Below, one piece after another: positions 27,401 through 36,500 of a DNA stretch of 64,000 bases. The position numbers and the translations under genes are program-made. The stretch is from Zhengitettix transpicula (Eukaryota > Arthropoda > Insecta > Orthoptera > Tetrigidae), in NCBI GenBank assembly GCA_037074705.1, contig CM073590.1:220130746-220194745 (forward strand), given 5' to 3'. Numbering within the stretch: position 1 is the first letter of the stretch; every line of letters starts with the position of its first letter. The notes beneath the pieces are model-generated. The model was not told where the DNA came from. It did not search any database and worked only from the letters and a program-made list of their open reading frames with translations.

Positions 27401-27620
27401 TAAAAAGAGATCATCACGAGATCACGATTGTATTTTGTTCCACCTCCTGTGGTGATGAATATTGGTTTTGTTGATACTCTAATGAATGATGATTTTACGT
27501 TTTACACATCACATACAAAGAGCTCATATTTTTCTAATGTGTCCAATGCAATTCAAGTTTTGGTGCGTGTTGTTGTTACCTGAGTTCGGTGCATGGCGTC
27601 TCCGGGTCCCAATCGTCCAT
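2542..27620 (-). CDS. Otop: Otopetrin-family proton channel, gene A (11 coding exons, 673 aa)
   Basis: Joined coding exons, in transcription order: 27620-27580, 20322-20131, 20055-19921, 18847-18733, 12110-11909, 10909-10749, 8869-8731, 7573-7498, 6834-6612, 5621-5368, 3025-2542. They total 2022 nt, all introns are GT-AG and phases match at every junction. Twelve hydrophobic helices can be seen: TM1 ~126-150, TM2 ~162-182, TM3 ~221-246, TM4 ~264-282, TM5 ~294-315, TM6 ~386-406, TM7-8 in exon 10, TM9-12 in exon 11. Family hallmarks include GSMIYSGLEFGQFFE, RFGLMHMIACNLCVW, SPFLFPCTIEYSLICAVILY, DCASAHKGLFAGVLV and FYRFHSTVCLCEIWK. Otopetrins are dimeric plasma-membrane proton channels used in acid sensing and epithelial proton transport. 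The N-terminal ~120 residues are soluble, Pro/Ser-rich and poorly conserved. The TM2-TM3 cytosolic linker carries a basic PRRRKIS stretch that could be phosphorylated (inference). The orthologue within the insect Otop-like groups cannot be decided here. Family assignment is firm; exact splice choice in exons 1 and 8 is slightly less so. Confidence 0.93.
3361..3425. repeat. (TA)n microsatellite
   Basis: About 65 bp of TA repeats with a single interruption (taca) in the middle. Confidence 0.97.
3983..4548 (-). mobile_element. Retroposon copy 1 (poly-A tailed, ~565 bp) with target-site duplication
   Basis: The element is GC-richer than its surroundings. Its left end is a T8 run, meaning a poly-A tail when read on the minus strand. 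It is flanked by a perfect 11-bp direct repeat, cctgtcatgta, at 3972-3982 and 4549-4559. The A-tail plus target-site duplication indicate target-primed reverse transcription. Related copies lie at 15013, 35704, 45488, 50088 and 62931. No tRNA-like promoter boxes were found, so it may be a SINE of unknown origin or the 3' part of a LINE. Its 5' end (right side) holds two tandem hairpins at 4483-4507 and 4511-4534. Confidence 0.88.
5368..5621 (-). CDS. Otop: Gene A exon 10 (TM7-TM8)
   Basis: It encodes VDCASAHKGLFAGVLVLVLT and TILSIILFCVLS (TM7), then NSCELALYTVAALATALSLW (TM8). Acceptor TTGTAG, donor GTAAGT (phase 2). The matching gene B exon runs six residues further before its donor, which is phase 1. 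Confidence 0.94.
5622..6611 (-). other. Gene A intron 9
   Basis: AT-rich, no repeat or gene recognised. Confidence 0.75.
6612..6834 (-). CDS. Otop: Gene A exon 9 (TM6)
   Basis: It encodes EFGRLKGVRDFAMCRRSNIM and then the nearly invariant segment GTLVQNASPFLFPCTIEYSL with ICAVILYAMWKDV. Acceptor TATCCAG, donor GTGTGT after AAG (phase 0). Residue for residue this is the best match to gene B in the whole protein. Confidence 0.95.
6835..7497 (-). other. Gene A intron 8 (absent from gene B)
   Basis: It splits the TM5-TM6 loop in gene A only. AT-rich with no recognisable insert. Confidence 0.75.
7498..7573 (-). CDS. Otop: Gene A exon 8 (extracellular TM5-TM6 loop)
   Basis: A 76-nt micro-exon, acceptor TTCCAG and donor GTAAGT, entered in phase 1 and left in phase 2. 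It encodes NNTLHHDGHLLAAAIFGNNS and a few more residues. Both neighbours need exactly these phases. Gene B has no separate exon here: its equivalent is the 5' part of exon 36327-36641. Confidence 0.85.
7574..8730 (-). other. Gene A intron 7
   Basis: AT-rich; no gene or repeat seen. A short C-run lies near 8402. Confidence 0.7.
8731..8869 (-). CDS. Otop: Gene A exon 7 (TM5)
   Basis: It encodes RFGLMHMIACNLCVWLNVII followed by QETKHEIIELYSPLA, between acceptor TTACAG and donor GTAAGT. The conserved TM5 of otopetrins is recognisable. The acidic residue of the gene B motif NLCEWL is a Val here (NLCVWL). Confidence 0.95.
8870..10748 (-). other. Gene A intron 6
   Basis: AT-rich; nothing recognised. 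Confidence 0.7.
10749..10909 (-). CDS. Otop: Gene A exon 6 (TM3-TM4)
   Basis: A 161-nt exon, identical in length and phase to gene B exon 39745-39905. It encodes FGVGSMIYSGLEFGQFFEPQ, then a Cys-containing loop, and TM4 (ARMAFIIMQMQFIFLSNK). Donor GTAACT, acceptor TCGCAG. Confidence 0.95.
10910..11908 (-). other. Gene A intron 5
   Basis: AT-rich. It includes a motif on the minus strand at 11612-11640, CTGATAA followed 17 bases later by GAAACGTCGTG, that resembles a decayed hammerhead-type core. Otherwise nothing was recognised. Confidence 0.55.
11909..12110 (-). CDS. Otop: Gene A exon 5 (TM2 and TM2-TM3 linker)
   Basis: Acceptor AAACAG and donor GTAAGT. It encodes TM2 (GFYVFLYAGSMLFLLLMYAA), a basic linker with CPRRRKIS, and the start of TM3 (RYGSFYLRMGAV). 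In gene B the same protein stretch is split into two exons, 43892-43994 and 40189-40287, by a 3.6-kb intron. Confidence 0.94.
12860..13325 (+). mobile_element. LINE retrotransposon 3' relic (RNase H end and Cys motif)
   Basis: Frames interrupted by stops give IWRHVQASLHQHWESKWTK, then RIHIGYSKITHHHLITKDYP, then MCYQCNSIITIKHIIL. This order is the C-terminal end of the RNase H domain and the terminal Cys-containing motif of Jockey/I-like LINEs. Frames shift and stops interrupt, so it is dead. Upstream sequence from about 12490 may belong to it but was not recognised. It sits in gene A intron 4, antisense to the gene. Confidence 0.72.
15013..15333 (-). mobile_element. Retroposon copy 2, 5'-truncated
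   Basis: It matches copy 1 from the T-run (poly-A on the minus strand) through 'agggtaacaggctacatgat' to 'taggaggcagctg', where the match stops. The loss of the 5' part with the A-tail end kept is typical of LINE-driven retroposition. Confidence 0.85.
17219..17480 (+). repeat. Degenerate CT-rich repeat built on 'aaaactaactt'
   Basis: Many imperfect repeats of a unit like aaaactaacttctccataa occur from 17260 to 17420. A similar, shorter block lies at 22685-22770 in intron 1 of the same gene. It could be the 5' region of a mobile element. Not recognised. Confidence 0.45.
18733..18847 (-). CDS. Otop: Gene A exon 4 (TM1)
   Basis: A 115-nt exon, the same length and phases as its gene B partner at 44426-44540. 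It encodes DALTTILSALYAKLLVVLGV and then AFPMAETISAHVPVSYYE. This is the first membrane helix, and it clearly resembles the gene B segment DALTNVVSALYAKLIIVMGL. Confidence 0.93.
18848..19920 (-). other. Gene A intron 3
   Basis: AT-rich, nothing recognised. Confidence 0.7.
19921..20055 (-). CDS. Otop: Gene A exon 3 (N-terminal linker to TM1)
   Basis: Acceptor TTCCAG and donor GTGAGT; only a 75-bp intron separates it from exon 2. It encodes a Ser/basic segment (HGRSQSLPFIQRKPQSRG). The frame was chosen because it alone gives phase 2 at both ends, joining exons 2 and 4 without a stop. Confidence 0.83.
20131..20322 (-). CDS. Otop: Gene A exon 2 (cytosolic N-terminus)
   Basis: The exon lies between acceptor TTGCAG and donor GTAACT, and both ends are phase 2. 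It encodes a soluble segment of about 64 residues with a Cys-rich start (PCRTPGCSVCGTD), then Pro/Ser-rich sequence ending in a basic KRRK patch. The matching gene B exon (45210-45437) has the same phases but little sequence likeness. This fits the poorly conserved N-terminus of the family. Confidence 0.83.
20323..27579 (-). other. Gene A intron 1 (7.3 kb)
   Basis: A CT-rich block with 'aaaactaactt' motifs lies near 22685-22770. Open frames at 21006-21215 (minus), 21960-22157, 23212-23487 and 25909-26169 (plus) are isolated, lack known domains and have no matching splice partners. They may be eroded repeats. Intron status depends on exon 1 being correct. Confidence 0.6.
27580..27620 (-). CDS. 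Otop: Gene A exon 1 (start codon)
   Basis: The minus strand reads an ATG at 27620-27618 followed by MDDWDPETPCTEL, then two bases and a GTAACA donor (phase 2). This phase fits exon 2 exactly, giving an Arg codon across the junction. An in-frame TGA (27632-27630) lies four codons before the ATG, so translation cannot start further upstream in this exon. The context gcggcgATGg is favourable. It was found by looking for a donor of the right phase in the only CpG-rich island upstream of exon 2. The 7.3-kb gap to exon 2 is the main doubt. Confidence 0.72.
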
Positions 27621-27790
27621 CGCCGCTGCTCACCAGCGAGTAATTGCGCTGTCACGGCTCAAGGCTGGACCCGCGCTAATCGCTCTGGATTGCTCTTCCC
27701 ACTGACGCGCGGACAGCCGTGACAACTTCGCCAAGGAAGCGTCACGAGCAACTCAGAAACGTAGAGGAAGGGCCGCGTGAAGTACAAAAC
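27621..27790 (-). promoter_or_regulatory. CpG-rich 5' UTR and likely promoter of gene A
   Basis: Directly upstream of the gene A ATG lies one of the most CpG-dense stretches in the window, surrounded by AT-rich DNA. On the minus strand a TCAGTG at 27706-27701 resembles an insect initiator; no TATA box stands at a convincing distance from it. Starting there would give a 5' UTR of roughly 85 nt. The role is inferred from composition and position only. Confidence 0.45.
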
Positions 27791-30700
27791 AGAAGGAAAA
27801 AAACATGTGTATGGATTTACTTCCTTCCACATTTAACATTTATGTACCGTTTGTAATCGACGTTTCTAGTTTACGTGTCCTCAAATAATAGATTGTCAAA
27901 TACCAATATCACATCCAAAATGTTTTATATATAAGAATATATAATACGACCGCCGTCTGTTTTGGGGTTTCTTTCCAATGAAAATCTGATTTCTACTTCG
28001 AGGAAAAAATGTTTATACATACATACATACATACATAATACAATGATAATTGTATGTATATTGTAAAATATATTTATGTCAGTAACACACATTAATTTGT
28101 GAATGTAGATGCACTGCACTGCGTAATTTTTATAGGATGTTATGATTGAATTGAAATACAAAAATAAACGTAAAATATTATCTTGAGCCGATACATTACA
28201 TAACTCACTTTATGCCAGCGATATGATATACATTAGACACCCTAGATTAGATTTCACTGTACTTCTTGTCAAATATCTTGCCGGCCCAGTTTAGTTTCTT
28301 CTTCATAGGTGCACAGTCAATCAGTTTCAGTAAGCGCGTTGAGTTCGACCGCGTTAAACCGTTTGTGTGTGTGTGTTTATTCGGCGCTGCCTTCCCTCCC
28401 TCAATCTGCGAAACATGCATTCGTTAGCTATTAAATTCCGCAGAGACTGACTTGCTGAGGCAAAATTACACAATTCTGATAACAAAAAGGCAATAAATCA
28501 CTTAATGTAAAGAAGTTCGATTGACAAGTAAACTCTAATTCAGTTAACGTAAGATTCTATATTGTAGACGCGCAAAAATTAGTTTAAAATTGCACGCCGG
28601 GCTATTTAAAATATAAAAAAAGTGACCTCTAGTTAATTACTCATTACCTCCGTTGTTTGTAATAAATATGAAGGTTAATTAAAAATTAAAGACCAATTAA
28701 TACTCATTATTAATAAAAAATTAATCGTAATTTATTTTATTTAACAGCGATACGTACGTGCTCTCTTCAGGCAGTGGCCCAACTGAAAGGTTTGTCTAAA
28801 AGTTATAAACGTTTCTTCAGCGTCGATATGATGACCATGAAGAAGGTTCAAAGAAGTAACGATAACTAACTTGTTTTGGATTAATAAAAAATTAAATAAT
28901 AAAAATACAGTTAATTGGTCATTAGCTATATCTGATTACAATTAAAACAATATTTAAATAAAATACTTATTAAAAAATCAGGTTGTTCAACGTGTTTTAT
29001 ATTTAATTTAATTAGCCTGACTCTTAAATTGTGAATTTTAAGCGTTTATTAAACCGAATGTTCATTTAATCTCCCAACATTTAATTTTTAAACTTAAATA
29101 ATAAGCGATATAAATAAATTCATGTGATTATAAAACCAAAATGAATACACCATTCAAATAAATGAGTTATTCTAATATATCTGGGTATTATTATAAATTT
29201 ATAACTCTTCACATATATGTTATTGCGGAGTTTTTTCGGAAGCCGTTGAAATTCTCTACAGCGTGGTTGCGCCATGTTGTGGTCGCCCTTCGAATGAAAC
29301 CTGAAAGTTATTCTAGTTAATAAACAAATATTTTTATGACTCTTTCGGTCTGAGGAGCTTTTACTCAACCCACCACAGTATTATCGGTTTCACCGTCAAC
29401 TAGCGATAGAAATGTTGGTCATGGTAACTATTTCTCAATTTTATTTCAGAAAACTATCTATCGCCATCGAATGCAAGCTTATAAATTTTCCTCTTCATTC
29501 TCTCAACTCTATATTTTATGTAGCGATTGCAACGAAGTCTAAATAAACAGATATCAGGTTATTTTGCTTATCCGAAATTTTTTTTCGTAGCATCTTCTGT
29601 AAATAATTGCGGTCTAATGTTTGCATCCATATTGAAATACGTGCTATAATCAGTAGTTGCAGACTGTACATGAACATTACTTCGCAGAATGAAAATTATT
29701 CCATGTTGACCTTACTAAATACTTCTCAACTACACAATATAATGTATTTTAAAATAATTTTTTCCACCGCTTTCACTTTCATTAAATGTACATTTATAAT
29801 ATGAAACATCATTATATTAGACAATATTTCACAATTCGTCCTATATATGTCCATTATCCTCCGCGGGCACAATAGGAACCTTTCCCTCATTTCAAAGACT
29901 GTGTTGTTAATTATTTTATTTCTATTCTTGGAGAAAAATTTATTACGCTATCCAACTTCTAATTTCTTCGTTGCTGAATCAGTAAACGTAACCTTGCTCC
30001 CTATATTAAAAGTAATTTATTTCACACTGCACACAGTGAATATATCTTAATATCTGGTTTAAACCGATTTGTTGCAAGCAATAAATTTATTTTCAATGTA
30101 TCTATATTAACTTACATTAATCGTAAAAGTTTTCTTCACTTGCAATGTAACAAACTAATCAATATATTTTAATAAAGATATTAGTTTTTTATGTTTTTCC
30201 CCATAAGTTTTTATTTTAGTTTTCTCACTGCGACCTCGACGTCTTACAATAGTTACTTCATCCTCCACGCAGATGCTACATTATTTATATTAAAATATTC
30301 TCTGAAATTTATTTCATTAAATCCACTTCGTGCTCGAAGAAATTGTAGATAATTCGGGTAACTTTATATTTTGTCAAATTTTCTTTCTGATTCAGAACAT
30401 ATGGAAAAATTTCTTTCCTAAATCCATGTCTTGATCACTCACTTAAAGTCACCTGTTGATAATTTTTTGTCGTTAAATACTTATTTACTTACGTTTATCT
30501 GGTCTTGGTTGGTGAAGTTAGTACTTTTCAGTCTCCTGGAAAGGCAGAAATTTGATTTAAGAGATTTTAAAGGAACTTCATTTCATTTTTTTGAGGCAAC
30601 GACCTTCACTGCTTGTTTGCTCAAATGCATTAATATTTTAGTCCATAGATTAGAAGAAAATAATCTGTTTTTTAATTTTCCCGAACGAGCATAATTTGTC

Positions 30701-33104
30701 ATGATGAGTCTCGAGTTCAAAACTTGTTTTAAAACAGTTTCCATACCTATGTTAAATATATAAGGGCCAGAATTTTTGTATTCGATAGTCATTGGAAAGA
30801 AAATTTGAAAATGAATCCAGTTTTAGCTTCATTTTGTTTTGTCAATGTATAATGTATCATACTTTACTAAATCTCGCAGTATTAATAAAGATCAGAGACA
30901 AAAGAGAATTGTTAAAAATCAAGTCAATTTTGTTAATATATATTTTATCTTTGTTCACAATCGCAGTTCTTCATAACAATTTTTTTTATCTGTGACGCTC
31001 CTTCTTTTACCATGGTCGAAGCAAACACTTTGTATTTGAAGAGACATGAAACTTTGCTCATTATTAATTAACTCCAATTAGGACCGAGAACTTGGAAAGA
31101 GAAATTATTTACAGTTGTTTCTTGCCTGTACTTCGTAATAATGTCAGTACCAAATGTACACAGATGACAAATGGATATTTAGTCATTAATTAATTAATAA
31201 CATAAAAAAGGATATCCTTAGACAGGAATTTTAGAAATTTGTATAATTTGTGACATAATTTAATACGTCTTATTTTTAAAAATTGTAATGTGTCTGTAGA
31301 ATTAATTTTTAATAAATGAGTTATAAATTATTATTTTTAAGAACATTTCTTGATATCAATGACATTTTGACTATTTAATTTTAAACTTGTTTACACGCTG
31401 AGATTGAGTTCTGAATTACTATAAATCAGATTATTTTGAGTAGTAATTATCAATATTGTAGCTAAAATAAAATATGTGATTTGGGTTTGAAGATAATTCA
31501 ATTTGAAAAGTATTGATGCTTACTTAAACTGATCTCTTGAAGTTTGTTACAAAAATTTGGATTTCTTATTGTCGGTACTATTAATGTTTATACATAAAGT
31601 TTTACTGCACTGACCAGAAAATAATGGAGACAATAATGTATTTCAGCAATTAATCAGGACTCATATGTATAAATTTAATATATAAAATTCAGTGATTTCA
31701 GAGTTTGCTTTTTAAAATTTTTATTAGTGATAAGTATGAGTTGCGAATTCCTTCAATAACAATAATCAGTCATACTAATATTTGAAATTAAGATTAAAAT
31801 GTTCTCTTTAAAGAAATAATTTTTAAGATATAAAAAACAAGTTTTTATAATGTTTTATCAAACTTTCAATCTACAGATAATTTTTACTATTAGATACATC
31901 ATATTATGGGGAACGATTATGTGAATTTATTTCGTATGTTTTAAAAGTTATTATTTATTTTAAAGTAACTTTCTGACTTATTGGTTACTTCGATTTTGTA
32001 TTCGATATCCAGGTATTTCTTTGGGTAGAAGTTTTATCACACACATGAAATTCAAACTATTTAACTCAGTTAGGTCAGTAAATAAGTTACATTCCGAAAC
32101 TACATGATATATATTTTCTTTACTTTCAGAGATAAATAAAAGTTTTCACTATGAATAGAAGAAAATATACCAAGAGTTATAGTAAAATAATTTTATATGT
32201 TTAAATGGAACAGAAAGTGAATTAAATGATTCATTGAAACACACTGGTATAATTTAAAAGTAAAATGACATGGAAGTTGGAAGATAAATAATATACTTTA
32301 TTTGAAATAAATATTTACATCCAATGTTATACTTTACACGAAATTAATCTTACAGCTCTTTCCAACAGTTAAGACACTATTATCTGTAAAGGTAGCAGTG
32401 GTGAATTTAAGGTATCTTAAATCCTCGCTGAAGCACCATCGGGGACCCTCGCTTAAAATTGAGGATTAGATCCAGATTGAGCATTTATAATTTCTGCTTC
32501 CAAACGATCACTGGAAACACAATCTGTTAATTATAAAGCTTTTTTCAGTGATAACAAATAATTTCTTGGTTCAAAACCACTTATAGCGTTTCTCTATTTA
32601 CTTTTGTGTGAGACCCTCTTTTTTAAACGAAAGACTTTATTGAATTACTTCCCTCGAGTAGCGTCAATAAGTTTTCATATTACTATAATAACTGTTTATA
32701 CGTATTCTATAAGGTGAGTGCTTCAATTTAAGCTATGAACAATAAGTTAACCATTTGGAGATATCAAGCAACGTGATCACCAGAGAACTAAGAAAAAATT
32801 GTGTTTTAGATTTATTATTCAGGAAATGTGTTTGATTTTTGGCCATTTAACCGTCGTTAAGTATCAGTAATATTAATCCATGAACAATTTTCTTGTGTAT
32901 TGTTAATGTTGTGGGAAAATCAAAACAACGTGTCCTACTCCTATATGTAAGAAGGTAGCGCGTTGTAGTTGTGAGGAGTCTTGAGTTGAATCGCGAGGCC
33001 ACATGAGGCAAGACATGCATTTGACAACCATTACAATATTTCTTCAGTCGGGAAATTCTGCATAAATTTATCAGTCCATTTGCCGTTTTGTTTGTACAAG
33101 ATAT
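27791..33104. other. Region between gene A start and gene B stop
   Basis: Mostly AT-rich, unique DNA. It contains an (ATAC)n tract and a short CpG-richer patch at 28280-28400 with tcagtttcag followed by cgcgttgag, a possible unassigned transcription start on the plus strand. A tRNA-like fragment near 32956-33000 (gtagcgcgttg...gagttgaatcgcg) may be a SINE scrap. A minus-strand AATAAA at about 32812 could serve gene B. No gene was seen. Confidence 0.5.
28015..28036. repeat. (ATAC)n microsatellite
   Basis: Five and a half perfect tetranucleotide repeats. Confidence 0.95.
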
Positions 33105-33571
33105 TTAGTGGTTCTTCATCTTGTAGGCAGACTTCCAGACTTCGAAGAGGCAGATGGTGGAGTGGAAACGGTAGAAGATGGCGAGCGGCATGGAGACGTG
33201 CGTGATGATGGCCCAGGCCCAGACTCCGAAGAATTCGAGATGCTGGGGTCGGTACTCGGCGTGGCCCTTGTGCAGCGTGTTGACGGTCCACATGGCCATG
33301 TTGGCGACGAGGAGAAAGGTGATGAGCTCGCGTCCAGGCTTGCGGCGCGTCTGCTCCAGAGTTCTGCATCGCCGTCGCCACGCGTCCAGAACCAGCATCG
33401 TCTGCAGCGTCGCCTGCACCAGAGACCCAAGGTCCGTCATCAGGCGTAGGCTCGCGTCCTCCTGGAAGTAGCTGCCCACGATGGAGAACATGCAGTAGAT
33501 GTACATGCCCGTCTGCGCCATCAGCAACAAAGTGTTGTCCAGGCCGATGCCTTCGCCGCCTCCGTGAGATC
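33105..33571 (-). CDS. Otop: Gene B exon 11 (TM9-TM12, stop codon)
   Basis: Acceptor ATTGTCAG; TAA stop at 33107-33105. It encodes TM9 (LDNTLLLMAQTGMYIYCMFS), TM10 (GSLVQATLQTMLVLDAW), TM11 (GRELITFLLVANMAMWTVNT) and TM12 (WAIITHVSMPLAIFYRFHST). The tail is ICLFEVWKSAYKMKNH. Several long frames overlapping it on both strands are shadows of its high GC content. Confidence 0.96.
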
Positions 33572-36500
33572 CTGACAATAACAAATTATTACTTTTTCAG
33601 AAACGGAAGGAAATGGGAACGAATAAAAGTCAACTAATAACTAGGATGAAACAGGAATTAACCGGTTCAAATGATAAATAACCACTATAATTACCCGAAA
33701 ATGATGATTAAACTTTTAATAGTTTGTTTATAACAAGATCTATAGAATGTATTTGACTAATATTTGTACCTACTATCGTCTAGAATAAATACATTCGAAT
33801 ATGGATTTCGATGTGTCTTAACTATCGCCAATTGTGAGGATTCTTCTACTTCAAGAACAGAGTACTAATAAGTATAATTTGAATGCTAATCAAAATTATT
33901 TGATCACTGTATATTATTTTAAGGTGTTATATATGCTTTAAAACAAAAATTCAAGAATTATTAGTTTTTCTGCGTGAAAATTGTTTTTGGGACTGAATGA
34001 AGGTAAGAAAGATAATTAAGTTTTTAAATACACGAGTAAATAATTTTTTAAAATTTAAAATTAGTTAATACATTTAATTAATGATGAAGCAGTTTGCGGG
34101 TGCGAGAATTAACTCCAGATACCTCGATACGAATTAAATTTACAGTAACTGATTAGGATAAAGATTAACCCTGATATAATATATTTAAAAGAGGGTTCTT
34201 ATGTGGCTGCATGGTTTGAACATGTTTTCAGGAAAAAATTAGTTTCAGAATTGTATGAAGAACAACGTGAATATGGTTGCTTACATCATGATAACGCCCC
34301 TCCTCACTGCCCTACCTCTTGATGTATATTACACCTCTTTTTAAAAGTCATGTGATGAGTGACATAGTAATAATTTCTACTAAGACAAATAAATAAAATA
34401 GTTAGCTTTTGATTTTTAATCAATAGACCGATAATTGTAATGACATAGCGGTGTGCATGAAATTTCTTGTGGGCGACACATTAGTCACGGCACAATCTCT
34501 GTAAGTACACTAGTGAAATGAATGGTGCTTTTTGTCTTACCAGGTATGCTTTTGCGGAAGGTTAAGTCCCTCATGGTGACCATACACAAGAGGGTGGCCG
34601 TGCTACAGATCACGTAGAGAGTCAGCTCCGCCACGCAGACCTGACGATCCGCGGCTGCGCGATAGTCTGGGTCCTTGTACATCACGAAGAACAGAATCAG
34701 CGAGATGATGGCCACCACCAATACCAGGATCCCGGCGAACAGTCCTTTATGAGCCTTGGAGCAATCCACGGACAGATGACTGGATGACCGCAGAGGTGCT
34801 CCTCCGAATCCACCGCCTGGAATCCACATCGATCAGGGTTGGTAATGAGATAGAAAAGAAAGTTTCACGGATCATTGGGGTCAAAAATGACCAATAAATA
34901 ATAATCAGAATGTGTCCACAAAAGTTAATGAAATCATCAGTTAATAATTAGAAACGTACGCAAGTTTCGTGTTAGACACATGTTATTTTCATTTTGTTAT
35001 TCAGTTTTTCACCTCTAATCCCGATACTAAATACCGTGCATTGTTTACTTCTTTCCCAATTGACACAATAGCTCGGCATTTTCTGGAATACGTTTAATCA
35101 GATATACTCTAGACAAGAGAGTTGGTATAAAATGATGGCATAAAACCAAAGAAACATGGATGTTAAGAAAGGGCAATTACAGAATGCATCAAAAGATGCA
35201 TTAATGACGAGCAGTCCTCTGTAAGTTGGACGCTACAGTTTCTGCAAATGACTGGGCTGACATAAATAGGTTTACACTGCTAAGAGAGTTTCGAACGATG
35301 CAGTATACCTCTCATTATTCTATTCCTGGAAACGAAAAAGTATTTATTTCGTATATCCATTTTAAAACCTCTTCTGTCGTAATAAAGACTCAAAAAAATC
35401 TCTGATCTTTTGTACTAATTTTTGGACAAAGGAAACAACATGAATCGTTTTATAAAAGCCGATGCTACATCTCTTTCTACTGAAAGAGGGTAATTTATTA
35501 ATCCTTCATGTTATACAAGGAGACTTCTCATCTATGCAATGCTGCTGAGTTACAGTTATACTGTATTCTGTCCATGCAGTCCATTTTGTAATACTCATCT
35601 GTTATTAATTCCTCAAAGGGAAATGAGAGTAGTGGGGAAGATAAAACATACCGACGGGCAAGTCGCAAGTAAGATAGCTAGGATAAGATATTAGGTATCG
35701 AATATATGAATGGAGAGACGGAGGGGGCTATCTTTGGGGGATGCCTTCTTCTCTCTCCGATTTTGAACTAAGGTTCCCACAAGCCGAGACATCTCGGCAT
35801 GTTTTGATATATGTATGTTCCACGGTTGCAGAACTTGGCATACGGTAAGCGTTGTTTCAGTTTGCATTGGAAGAGTTGGCCAACTTCCAAACCTCTCTCC
35901 CGCCATCAGAAGATCGTGGGACAACTACCAAATTCCCGACGTACTTGATGGAGGTTTTCTAGGGTTTGTCCTGCATCATTTATAGGCAAATTCTTAAACT
36001 ATATTTAATCCTTCCTCTACCATTCCTCATTCCCTCTTTCAAATCTGTTCCTATGCTATTAAAGGGGAGGTTCCGCCACGTGGATTACCCTCATACTGCC
36101 CGTTACTCTAAAAAAAACCTAACAAGACTATAATACAAAATATGAAATGAAATATGTATGGGACATCATTTCTTTAAGTTTTTAAATATACTTAACTCAA
36201 GATAAAGTTTAATTAGCCTGTGTCATGAACCGAGGTAATTTGGAATCAAAATAGTAGGGTATAGCCGGTACACTGCGACAATTAATACTGAAATAAATGG
36301 TTTTGATAGTAAAATTTATCCACTACCGTGTGAAGGTCCGTGTTCCATGGTGCTTTTGCTAACTTGACAGGAGTCGTCTTTGTCGTTTCCCGGTTTCACA
36401 GTCTTCGGTATCGGTTTTATGTCTTTCCACATCTCGTAAAGAATGACTGCGCATATGAGTGAGTACTCAATAGTACATGGGAAAAGGAAAGGCGAGGCGT

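Noticed and set aside
33031..33471. Several overlapping open frames on both strands
   Set aside because: All overlap gene B exon 11; only the minus frame that encodes TM9-TM12 has family similarity.
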